From contig NZ_CP129121.1 of assembly GCF_030406665.1 (NCBI RefSeq), positions 1,550,001-1,614,000 on the forward strand: a DNA stretch of 64,000 nt. The letters run 5' to 3'. The position numbers and the translations under genes are program-made. The DNA is from Halomonas halophila. Its GTDB lineage: Bacteria > Pseudomonadota > Gammaproteobacteria > Pseudomonadales > Halomonadaceae. Shown one piece after another: positions 53,480 to 61,658 of the stretch. The first letter of the stretch is position 1; every line of letters begins with the position of its first letter. The notes below the pieces were generated by a model that was not told the origin of the DNA, did no database searches, and was given only the letters and a program-made list of their open reading frames with translations.

Positions 53480-54466
53480 ATGTCCGTGAGAACGCCGCTC
53501 AAGTTCGTCGCCGTCGCCGCCTTCACCGTCAGCGCCGGTTCCGCCATGGCCTTCGAACCCCAGGGCAAGGTCGAGTGCATCGCCCCCGCCGATCCGGGGG
53601 GCGGCTGGGACTTCACCTGCCGCAGCGTCGGCAACGTCATGGAGCAGCTGGACCTGGTGCCGGCCAACGTGCAGACCATCAATATGGCCGGCGCCGGCGG
53701 CGGTGTGGCCTACGCCCATACCGTCAGCAAGCGTGCCGGCGACGAGCAGCTGCTGGTGGCCGCCTCCACCGCCACCACTACCCGCCTGGCCCAGGGGCAG
53801 TTCCCGGGCATGACCGCCGACATGGTCAACTGGGTGGGCGCGCTGGGCGCCGACTATGGCGTGATCGCCGTGGCCGATGATTCCGAGTACGACGATCTGC
53901 CAGAGCTGATGGAGGCGCTCAAGGAAAACCCGCGCAGCGTCAAGTTCGCCGGCGGCAGCGCCAAGGGCGGCTGGGACCACCTCAAGGTGCTGATCGCCGC
54001 CCAGGAAGCCGGCGTCGAGAACCTGCCGCGCATTCCCTACCTGTCGTACAACAACGGTGGTGAAGCCATGACCCAGGTGGTCGGTGGCCACGTCGACGCC
54101 TTCACCGGCGACATCACCGAGGCTCAGGGCTTCATGGAGTCCGGTGACCTGCGAGTGCTGGCCGTGCTCGCCGAGGAGCGCCTGCCGGGCGAGTACAGCG
54201 ACATCCCCACTGCCCGCGAGCAGGGCATCGACGCCATCGGCCCGAACTGGCGCGGCTTCTACATGCCGGCCGACGTCTCCGACGAGGCCAAGCAGTACTG
54301 GATGGATGCCATGGACACTATCTACGAGAGCCAGGAGTGGAAGGATGTCATGACCAGCAATGGCCTGATGCCGTTCCACATGAGCGCCGGTGAGTTCGAG
54401 CAGTTCGTGACCGACCAGATCGCCGACATCAATCAACTCTCCAAAGATATCGGGCTGATCCAGTAA
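53480..54466 (+). CDS. tctC: Tripartite tricarboxylate transporter substrate-binding protein
   Basis: A 328-residue periplasmic receptor with a signal peptide cut after AMA (residues 1-24). The mature protein has the family segments VECIAPADPGGGWDFTCRSVG (substrate loop near the N-terminus), VKFAGGSAKGGWDHL and LSYNNGGEAMTQVVGGHVDAFTG. TTT receptors bind citrate or other carboxylates and deliver them to TctA/TctB. The strong AGAGGGG site and the overlap with tctB (TAATG) support the start. Exact ligand not deducible. Confidence 0.95.
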   Translation: MSVRTPLKFVAVAAFTVSAGSAMAFEPQGKVECIAPADPGGGWDFTCRSVGNVMEQLDLVPANVQTINMAGAGGGVAYAHTVSKRAGDEQLLVAASTATTTRLAQGQFPGMTADMVNWVGALGADYGVIAVADDSEYDDLPELMEALKENPRSVKFAGGSAKGGWDHLKVLIAAQEAGVENLPRIPYLSYNNGGEAMTQVVGGHVDAFTGDITEAQGFMESGDLRVLAVLAEERLPGEYSDIPTAREQGIDAIGPNWRGFYMPADVSDEAKQYWMDAMDTIYESQEWKDVMTSNGLMPFHMSAGEFEQFVTDQIADINQLSKDIGLIQ

Positions 54467-54918
54467 TGACCTTCAACGACCGCATCTTCGGGGTCCTGTT
54501 GATCGCCCTGGCCGTCGCGTACGGCTGGGGCGCCAGCCAGTTTCCCGAGCCGTTCGGCGGGGCCGAGGGCGTCGGCCCCGAGACCTTCCCGCTGCTGCTG
54601 TCCGCGGTGCTGGCGCTGTCCAGCCTCTATCTGATCGTGCGCCCCGACCCGGATAACGCCTGGCCGTGGAGCCGCACCGGCATCGAGCTGGTGATCGCGG
54701 TGGTGGTGCTGATCGCCTACACCGCGCTGCTGCAGCCGCTTGGCTTCATCCTCAGTACCCTGCTGGCCGTGGGCACGCTGTGCTGGCGCATGGGCGCCTC
54801 TCCGGTCCGGGCCTACGTCACCGGCGGCGTGGCCGGGGTGGTGGTGTTCCTGGTGTTCAACTTTGCCCTCGATCTGGCGCTGCCGCTGGGGCCGCTGTCC
54901 CTCCTGGAGGTGAGCTGA
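54466..54918 (+). CDS. tctB: Tripartite tricarboxylate transporter small membrane subunit
   Basis: A 150-residue inner-membrane protein with four hydrophobic helices, the usual form of TctB, which pairs with TctA. Features are RIFGVLLIALAVAYGWGASQFP at the start and GPETFPLLLSAVLALSSLYL. It overlaps tctC at TAATG and tctA at TGATG, so the three are translated as a unit. Confidence 0.93.
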   Translation: MTFNDRIFGVLLIALAVAYGWGASQFPEPFGGAEGVGPETFPLLLSAVLALSSLYLIVRPDPDNAWPWSRTGIELVIAVVVLIAYTALLQPLGFILSTLLAVGTLCWRMGASPVRAYVTGGVAGVVVFLVFNFALDLALPLGPLSLLEVS

Positions 54919-56444
54919 TGGAAACGCTGGGTTATCTGATCGACGGCTTCGGCGTCGCCCTGGCGCCGCATAACCTGATGTTCGCCCTGCTGGGGGCCTT
55001 CCTCGGCACCCTGATCGGGGCGCTGCCGGGCCTCGGGCCGGCCAACGGCGTGGCGATCCTGATTCCGCTGGCCTTCTCCCTGGGCCTGGCGCCGGAAACC
55101 GCGCTGATCATGCTCACCTCGGTCTATGCCGGGGCCATGTACGGCGGGCGCATCTCCTCGATTCTGCTCAACATTCCCGGCGACGAGCCGGCGATGATGA
55201 CCTGCCTTGACGGCTATCCGATGGCCAGGAAGGGCAAGGCTGCCGAGGCGCTGGCGATCTCCGCCGTGGCCTCCTTCATGGGCAGCCTGATCGCCACCGT
55301 GGGTCTGATCCTGCTGGCGCCGCTGCTGGCCAGGTTTGCCCTGACCTTCGGCCCGGCCGAGTATTTCGCGCTGTTCCTGCTGGCCTTCGCCACCCTGGGC
55401 GGCATTACCGGCAAGAACCCGATGAAGACCGTGGTAGCGGCCTGCCTGGGCCTGATGATCTCCACCATGGGCATCGACAGCACCGGCGTGCAGCGCTACA
55501 CCTTCGGCGTGCTGGAGCTCTACGAGGGCGTCGACTTCATCATCGCCATCGTCGGCCTGTTTGCCATCTCCGAGCTGCTGTTCTTCATCGAGGACAAGGC
55601 CGGCGGCGGCAAGGAAAAGATGACCGTCAACAAGCTGTCGCTGAAGTGGGCCGACATCCGCGGCATCATGCCGTCGAGCATTCGCGGCGGGATCCTCGGC
55701 TTCATCGCCGGTGTGCTTCCCGGTGCGGGGGCTTCCCTGGGCAGCTTCATCGGCTACACCCTCGAGAAGAAGGTGGTCGGCAGCAAGGGCTACTTCGGTG
55801 AGGGCGACCCGCGCGGCGTGGCCGGCCCCGAGGCCGGCAACAACGGCGCCTCCAGCGGTGCCCTGGTGCCGATGCTGACCCTCGGCGTGCCGGGCAGCGG
55901 CACCACCGCGGTGCTGCTGGCGCTGCTGATCTCGCTGAACATCACCCCGGGACCGCTGATGTTCACCCAGAACGCCGATATCGTCTGGGGTGTGATCGCG
56001 GCGCTGTTGATCGGCAACTTCCTGCTGCTGGTGCTGAACATTCCGCTGGTGGGCATCTTCGTCCGGCTGCTGTCGGTGCCGCCGAAGTACCTGCTGCCGG
56101 TCGTCACCATGGTGGCGTTCGTGGGCATCTACTCGATCAGCAACAGCGCCTTCGACCTCTACTTCATGGTGGCCTTCGGCGTGGCCGGCTATGTCTTCCG
56201 CAAGCTGGAGATCCCGCTGGTGCCGATCATCCTCGGCCTGCTGCTGGGGCCGGAGATGGAGAAGAACCTGCGTCACGCCATGGACATCGCCGACGGCGAC
56301 TGGACCATCCTGTGGGACAGCGGCCTGGCCATCGGCCTGTGGGTGTTCGCCGGCCTCGGCCTGATCCTGCCCTACATCGTCGGCCCGCTGCTGCGCCGTC
56401 GCATGAAAGCGGCCACCGGCACCGGAGGCCCGGAGGGCGACTGA
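54918..56444 (+). CDS. tctA: Tripartite tricarboxylate transporter large membrane subunit
   Basis: A 508-residue permease with about 12 helices. The repeat signature GALPGLGPANGVAILIPL appears near residue 35, and its echo AGVLPGAGASLGSFIGYTLEK near residue 270; GVAGPEAGNNGASSGALVPMLTLGVPGSGTTAVLL is the conserved central region. These are diagnostic for TctA. The transporter is driven by an ion gradient (sodium in Salmonella). It ends the tctCBA operon before a hairpin. Confidence 0.95.
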   Translation: METLGYLIDGFGVALAPHNLMFALLGAFLGTLIGALPGLGPANGVAILIPLAFSLGLAPETALIMLTSVYAGAMYGGRISSILLNIPGDEPAMMTCLDGYPMARKGKAAEALAISAVASFMGSLIATVGLILLAPLLARFALTFGPAEYFALFLLAFATLGGITGKNPMKTVVAACLGLMISTMGIDSTGVQRYTFGVLELYEGVDFIIAIVGLFAISELLFFIEDKAGGGKEKMTVNKLSLKWADIRGIMPSSIRGGILGFIAGVLPGAGASLGSFIGYTLEKKVVGSKGYFGEGDPRGVAGPEAGNNGASSGALVPMLTLGVPGSGTTAVLLALLISLNITPGPLMFTQNADIVWGVIAALLIGNFLLLVLNIPLVGIFVRLLSVPPKYLLPVVTMVAFVGIYSISNSAFDLYFMVAFGVAGYVFRKLEIPLVPIILGLLLGPEMEKNLRHAMDIADGDWTILWDSGLAIGLWVFAGLGLILPYIVGPLLRRRMKAATGTGGPEGD

Positions 56445-56474
56445 TGGCGTTAGCCTGAACGCGTCCGCCACCTG

Positions 56475-56516
56475 ACGGGGGCGTCGGCAGCCGGCCGGCG
56501 CCCCCGTTGCGTATCG
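56475..56516 (+). terminator. Hairpin after tctA
   Basis: ACGGGGGCG (56475-56483) pairs with CGCCCCCGT (56499-56507); the loop has an inner GCCGGC. The T content after it is low. Confidence 0.55.
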
Positions 56517-56825
56517 GGCGGGAAGGCACGGCGGTGCGAATGGCCAGGGCCGATGCCGGCTGCGACCCGTGTCCACACCCGTCGCGACACGCCGATCAAG
56601 ACCGTCGATCCCTTGCCGATAGAAGGGTCACGGGGTCGGACGCGCCATGTCGGCAGCAGGCAGATGCTATATGCTCTGTCGAGCAGGATGCCTTTGCGGC
56701 TGACGTGCCCGGAGAGGGCATCGTCAGTCCCGTCGATGTCGACGATGTCCGGCAGGGGCCAGGCGTGATCCTTCTTGCTTACAGTGCCGCCAGGCCGAGC
56801 CAGCAACGTACCAGGGACCGTGCCG
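56517..56825. other. Intergenic stretch without a gene
   Basis: About 310 bases between the tctA hairpin and the next gene. I see no coding signature on either strand. A GCTATATGCT stretch near 56667 could hold a -10 element for the downstream c-di-GMP operon. An in-frame TTG at 56775 is a poorer start than the ATG at 56826. Confidence 0.4.
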
Positions 56826-59396
56826 ATGAAACGAGAGCTTCCGTGGCTGGAGGCGCAGCAGGACATCCACGAGCGGATCGCTCGGCAGCAGCCGCTGCAC
56901 GACACTCTGTCGGCCATCGCCCGTTGGGTGGAGCTGGTGCTGCCCGGCGCCACTGCGGCCTTCATGCGTCACGAGCCGTCGTCGGACACCCTCGGCCTCG
57001 AGGTCGGCGAGGGGCTGTCCGACGCGTACGCGCGTCGCTGCTGGTCGGTGCCGTTGAATGCCGAGGCGGCGTCTTTCGCTGCTGCGGCCCGTGAGGGGCG
57101 CTTCATCGTCTCGGATGACATCGCCCTCGACCCGCGCTGGGTGCGTCTGCGCGCGGCGGCCCTGGACGAGGGCGTGCGGGCCTGCTGGTCGATGCCGGTG
57201 GTCAGCCCCGACGATACGCTGCTGGGGGTGCTCGACGCCTATTTCCCCACGCCCAGGGAGCCCACCCAGGTCGCCGAGCGGCGCCTGCGCCAGGCGGCCG
57301 CGCTGATCTCGCTGGCCCTGATACGTGACCGCGATGGTCGGGAACACAAGGCGCTGTCCCGCTGGCATCACGCGCTGTTCGACAACCATCCGCACGGGGC
57401 TTACGCCTTCGATCTGGAGGGACGTTTCCAGCGCGTCAATCCCGCCGTCGAGCGCATCACCGGCCACTCGCCGGAGGCGATGCTGGGGATGCATTTCTGT
57501 CGTTTCGTCGAGCCTGCCTGGCGGGCCTCGGCCCAGGCCAACTTCGACCGGGCCCGGGCCGGCGAGACGCTGACCTACGAGATTCGCATCGTCCACGCGT
57601 CGGGGCGTTCCTGCCGACTGGAGGTAAGCAAGTTCCCGGTGATCATCGATGGCGAGATCGTCAGCGTCTATGGCGTCTGCCGTGACGTCACCCAAGAGCG
57701 GCGACAGACCGACGAGCTGCGCCTGCTCAAGCGCGGCATCGATGCCAGCCCGGCCGGTATGCTGATGATCGAGGCACGCTTCGATACGCCCATCGTGTTC
57801 AGCAATCCGGCCTTCGAGGCCATGACCGGCTATGCGCAGAATGAGGTGATGGGCCGCAGCTGGGAGCTGCTTCAGGGGCCCGAGACCGAAACGGAGGCCG
57901 TCGAGGCCATGCACATGGCGATACGCCAGCGTCGCGGTATCGAGGTCACGCTGCGTCACTACCGCAAGGACGGCTCGACGTTCTGGAACCACCTGATCAT
58001 CAGCCCGGTCTTTGATGCCGGCGGCGACTGCACGCATTTCATCGGCAGCCTGCGGGATGTCACCCTGGAAAAGGAGCAGGAGGCGCTGATCGCCTATCAG
58101 GCCACCCATGACCTGACGACCGGCCTGCCCAACCACGGCGACTTCGTCGATCGCCTGGGTGAGGCCCTGAGTCAACCCGCTTTTCTGGCGGTGATGATCC
58201 TCAACATGGACGGCTTCAAGAGCATCAACGAGGGGCTGGGGCGCCCCTTGGGCAACCAGGTGCTGATGCGCGTGGCCCAGCGCCTCAGGCGGCTGGTGGG
58301 CGAAGGGCAGGTCGTGGCCCGCCTGATGGGCGACGAGTTCGGGGTGATGTTGACCGGGCTCGACGGTGGAGACTCGGTCGCCGAGCTGGCCGAGCGCACC
58401 CTCGAGACGTTGGCGCTGCCCATCGAAGCCGACGGGCAGCGTCTTCATGTCAGTGCCAGCATCGGTATCGCCGACAACGAGGGCGGCGCCTCGCAGCCCC
58501 ATGAGCTGCTGCAGCACGCGGATTCGGCGCTGGAGCGGGCCAAGCGCCAGGGTCGCAATACCTGGCAGTGGTATCGCGGCCGCGAGGTGGCGGGCTCCCG
58601 GGACAGCGTGCTGCTGCGCCATGACCTGCACGCCGCCCTGCAGGACGAGCAGTTCGAACTGCACTATCAGCCGCTGGTAGAGGCCCCCAGCGGGCGCATC
58701 TGCGGGGTCGAGGCCCTGGTGCGTTGGCGTCATCCCGAGCGCGGCATGGTCTCGCCAGGCGACTTCATCCCGTTGGCCGAGCAGACCGGCCAGATCATCC
58801 CGCTGGGCCGCTGGGTGCTGCGCCGTGCCTGCCGCGAACTGGCGGGGTTCAATGCCGGTCGCGAACGCCCGCTGTCGCTGGCCGTGAACATCTCGTCGCT
58901 ACAGTTCCACCGCGACGGCTTCTTCGATGAGGTCTGCCGAGTGCTGGACGAGACCGGGTTGCCTCCCGGGCAGCTGGAGCTGGAGGTCACCGAGAGCGTC
59001 TTCCTCGACGGTGCCTCTCAGGTGGTCGATGTGATGAATCGTCTCAAGGCCATCGGCGTGCGGGTGGCCATCGACGACTTCGGTACCGGTTTCTCCAGCC
59101 TCAGCTACCTCTGTGACCTGCCGACGCACAAGGTGAAGCTCGATCGCAGCTTCATCGCCAGGACGCTCACCGAACGCCGCAGTGCGGCCATCGTGCAGGG
59201 CGTGATCACCATGGCGCACCACATGGACATGGTGGTGGTCGCCGAGGGCATCGAGACTGCAGCACAGTGGCAGGACATGCTGCGCCGCCGCTGCGATCTG
59301 CTCCAGGGCTTTTACTTCGCCCGCCCGATGCCGCTCACCGCGTTAGGAAATCTGCCCGATCATCTGGCCGTCGACTCGCCGATTCCTTTGACATGA
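56826..59396 (+). CDS. GAF-PAS-LOV-like-GGDEF-EAL protein, likely c-di-GMP phosphodiesterase
   Basis: An 856-residue soluble multi-domain protein. GAF domain (about 15-175), a PAS domain (about 180-300), then a second PAS (about 305-425) that closely follows the LOV pattern: NPAFEAMTGYAQNEVMG, RSWELLQGPETE, HYRKDGSTFWNHLIISPV and HFIGSLRDVT. The photoactive cysteine position (NCR in LOV) is SWE, with W346 in place of Cys, and the late flavin-contact Gln is Leu. GGDEF is degenerate (MGDEF, 501-505). EAL is intact: EAL at 629-631, ELEVTES, DDFGTGFSSLSYL, KLDRSF, EGIET. Expected activity: c-di-GMP hydrolysis. Its stop overlaps the next gene's ATG. Confidence 0.88.
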   Translation: MKRELPWLEAQQDIHERIARQQPLHDTLSAIARWVELVLPGATAAFMRHEPSSDTLGLEVGEGLSDAYARRCWSVPLNAEAASFAAAAREGRFIVSDDIALDPRWVRLRAAALDEGVRACWSMPVVSPDDTLLGVLDAYFPTPREPTQVAERRLRQAAALISLALIRDRDGREHKALSRWHHALFDNHPHGAYAFDLEGRFQRVNPAVERITGHSPEAMLGMHFCRFVEPAWRASAQANFDRARAGETLTYEIRIVHASGRSCRLEVSKFPVIIDGEIVSVYGVCRDVTQERRQTDELRLLKRGIDASPAGMLMIEARFDTPIVFSNPAFEAMTGYAQNEVMGRSWELLQGPETETEAVEAMHMAIRQRRGIEVTLRHYRKDGSTFWNHLIISPVFDAGGDCTHFIGSLRDVTLEKEQEALIAYQATHDLTTGLPNHGDFVDRLGEALSQPAFLAVMILNMDGFKSINEGLGRPLGNQVLMRVAQRLRRLVGEGQVVARLMGDEFGVMLTGLDGGDSVAELAERTLETLALPIEADGQRLHVSASIGIADNEGGASQPHELLQHADSALERAKRQGRNTWQWYRGREVAGSRDSVLLRHDLHAALQDEQFELHYQPLVEAPSGRICGVEALVRWRHPERGMVSPGDFIPLAEQTGQIIPLGRWVLRRACRELAGFNAGRERPLSLAVNISSLQFHRDGFFDEVCRVLDETGLPPGQLELEVTESVFLDGASQVVDVMNRLKAIGVRVAIDDFGTGFSSLSYLCDLPTHKVKLDRSFIARTLTERRSAAIVQGVITMAHHMDMVVVAEGIETAAQWQDMLRRRCDLLQGFYFARPMPLTALGNLPDHLAVDSPIPLT

Positions 59397-61426
59397 TGCT
59401 ACCGACCTCGCTCGGGGCGCGCCTGGTCATCGCCACGGTCGTGCCCCTTCTGCTCGTCACGGCGGCGCTGGCGCCGATCTTCGTCGCCCAGCTCCAGACG
59501 CGTCTCGACGGCGCTCGGGATGCCGCGGCCACGCGGCTCGACGCCGAGTACGAGACCCTGCTTCACGACATGAACGAGAGTTTCAACCAGGTGCTGGCCG
59601 TAGCCGAGCTGCCGTTGCTGCGACGCCACCTGCGCGATGTCCATGACGGCGTGGCGATCTATCGTCAGATCTCCACCCAGACGAACCTGGCACAGCTGTC
59701 GGCGCTGCTCGATACCCTGACGACCCATTTCGGTCGCTACAGTCGCCTCGTCCTGATCGGTGTCGAGGGCGAGGAGCTGATGTCGGCCGGCACTCGCCCG
59801 TTGCCCCATCCGACCGGCGTCGACCACGCCCATGCCGACTACTTTCGCGAGGCCATGCGACAGCCGGCGCGGAATCTCTACGTATCGCCACCGCGGGTCG
59901 GGCCCAGCCGTGCTGGCGCCGAGGCGGGCACCACGGCGGTGATCGACATCGCCACGCCGGTGTTCGGCGCCGACGGCCACCGTCTCGGCGTGCTGCTGTT
60001 CACCCTGGACTGGCACTATCTCACGGCACGGCTGCCTCATGTCGTCGGCGAAGAAGCGGGAGTGCGGGCGGTCATGGCCGATGCCCGCGGCCGCTGGCTG
60101 CTGCCCGACGTGGAAGACGGCATCCAGTTCGGAGGACTGCTGGAGGAGCGCTATCCCGCCTTCTGGCAGGACCTCGAGACGCGCAGCCAGGGCGAGATGC
60201 CGCTCGACGAGGATCTGCTGCGCTTCCGCACCCATGATATCCGCACCCACCACTATCGCAGCCAGGCGGGCATGATCATGACCTCGCCGGACACCCAGCC
60301 CTGGAGACTCGGCATCCTGGTGCCCCGGCCGACGCTTTCGGCGCTGCTGCTGGGCAATCCGTGGCAGCTGCTGGTGATCGTGCTGACCTATCTGCTGGCG
60401 GTGGCCGTGGGCGTGCTCTGGGTACTCAGCTTGCAGCGTCAGCATCAACTGCGTCGCCAGGCCATGGCCTTTTCCCGCGAAGCGCAGCGCCTGGCCGGGG
60501 AGGCCCGTCAGTACGCCGACGAGGTGCAGGATCTCTACGAGCACGCGCCCTGCGGCTATCACTCCCTGGACGCCGATGGCCGCATCGTCAGGATCAACCG
60601 CACCGAGCTCGGCTGGTTGGGGCTGCGGGCCGACGAGGTCATCGGTCGTCGTCTGTATCGCGATTTCGTCAGCCCGGAGACCCGGAGCGCCTTCCAGGCG
60701 GCCTTTCGCCGCGTGCTGGGCGAAGAGGGCGAAGGCAGCGCCGAGTGCGAGCTGTTGCGTGCCGACGGCACGACGCTGCCGGTAGCGATCCAGGCGACTG
60801 CCCAGGTCACCGCGGAGGGCTTCCAGTACACCCGGGCCACGGTCTTCGATCTTCGCGAGCGCAAGGACCTGGAGGCTCGCCTGGAGCAGCAGGCCATGAC
60901 CGATCCCCTGACCGGCCTGGGCAATCGCCGCTATCTGATGGAGCAGGCCGCCCTGGAGATGGCAAGGGCGCGCCGCCGCGGCATGCCGCTGAGCCTGGTG
61001 GCCATCGACCTGGATCATTTCAAGCGCATCAACGACGTTCACGGTCACGACGTGGGCGATCGGGTGCTCCAGGCCTTCGCCGAGACAGTGCGCGAGCAGC
61101 TGCGAGAGGGCGACGTGCTGTGCCGCATGGGCGGCGAGGAGTTCGTCGCGCTGCTCTGCGATACCGATGCCGATCAGGCCATGGCCGTGGCCGAGCGGCT
61201 GAGGCAGGCGGTGGCGGCGACGCCGGTGGGGACCTCGACGAGGATCGACGACGCCTCGTCCGGGGCATCGTGGCTGTCCTATTCTGCCTCGCTGGGCGTG
61301 GCGCGGATCGATCCGGCCGAGGACTCGCTGACGCCGGCCATCAAGCGCGCCGACCAGGCGCTCTATGCGGCCAAGCAGGCGGGGCGCGATCGCGTGCATG
61401 CCCGGTTCGAGCCGGCCGGGGACTGA
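59393..61426 (+). CDS. Cache-PAS-GGDEF membrane diguanylate cyclase
   Basis: A 677-residue protein. A first membrane helix (about 8-30, LVIATVVPLLLVTAALAPIFV), a periplasmic sensor of about 280 residues with Cache-like features (ATPVFGADGHRLGVLLFTLD; RWLLPDVEDG), a second helix (LLVIVLTYLLAVAVGVLWVL), a short coiled coil, a PAS domain (about 380-490), then GGDEF with an intact GGEEF at 580-584 and the MTDPLTGLGNRRYL opening. It should make c-di-GMP in response to an external ligand. ATG 59393 (ATGATG) overlaps the stop of the phosphodiesterase-type gene, so the two opposing activities are co-translated. Confidence 0.9.
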   Translation: MMLPTSLGARLVIATVVPLLLVTAALAPIFVAQLQTRLDGARDAAATRLDAEYETLLHDMNESFNQVLAVAELPLLRRHLRDVHDGVAIYRQISTQTNLAQLSALLDTLTTHFGRYSRLVLIGVEGEELMSAGTRPLPHPTGVDHAHADYFREAMRQPARNLYVSPPRVGPSRAGAEAGTTAVIDIATPVFGADGHRLGVLLFTLDWHYLTARLPHVVGEEAGVRAVMADARGRWLLPDVEDGIQFGGLLEERYPAFWQDLETRSQGEMPLDEDLLRFRTHDIRTHHYRSQAGMIMTSPDTQPWRLGILVPRPTLSALLLGNPWQLLVIVLTYLLAVAVGVLWVLSLQRQHQLRRQAMAFSREAQRLAGEARQYADEVQDLYEHAPCGYHSLDADGRIVRINRTELGWLGLRADEVIGRRLYRDFVSPETRSAFQAAFRRVLGEEGEGSAECELLRADGTTLPVAIQATAQVTAEGFQYTRATVFDLRERKDLEARLEQQAMTDPLTGLGNRRYLMEQAALEMARARRRGMPLSLVAIDLDHFKRINDVHGHDVGDRVLQAFAETVREQLREGDVLCRMGGEEFVALLCDTDADQAMAVAERLRQAVAATPVGTSTRIDDASSGASWLSYSASLGVARIDPAEDSLTPAIKRADQALYAAKQAGRDRVHARFEPAGD

Positions 61427-61430
61427 TGCG

Positions 61431-61478
61431 GCACCAAAGTGGCGCGTAAGCGGCGCACCCCTTGCACCAGAAGGGCAC
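61431..61478. promoter_or_regulatory. NtrC-like binding sites upstream of urtA
   Basis: GCACCA-N3-TGGCGC at 61431-61445 matches the NtrC dyad GCACCA-N3-TGGTGC at 11 of 12 positions. A second, weaker copy GCACCA-N3-GGGCAC is at 61464-61478. They lie about 80-125 bases upstream of the sigma-54 promoter, the usual enhancer distance. Confidence 0.6.
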
Positions 61479-61554
61479 TTTCGGCGGAGTTGGGCGCTCA
61501 AGGGGATTCTTTAAGTTACTGAAAAATAATGTTTATCCCGGTTGATCCAGAATG

Positions 61555-61570
61555 TGGCGTAGCTCTTGCA
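61555..61570 (+). promoter_or_regulatory. Sigma-54 (-24/-12) promoter of urtA
   Basis: TGGC, seven bases, TTGCA. The invariant GG (61556-61557) and GC (61568-61569) are exactly ten bases apart, as RpoN promoters require. The expected transcript start is near 61581, about 80 bases before the urtA ATG. Confidence 0.7.
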
Positions 61571-61658
61571 GAGTGGGGGTAGGGCATGGTGCACCGTGGT
61601 GTGTCAGCGCCCTCCATAACAACGCCAATGCAACGTCTGGATCGACAAGGAGATCACC

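Noticed and set aside
56775..56825. TTG at 56775 as start of the GAF-PAS-GGDEF-EAL protein
   Set aside because: It adds 17 unconserved residues and lacks a ribosome site; the ATG at 56826 has AGGGA at workable spacing.
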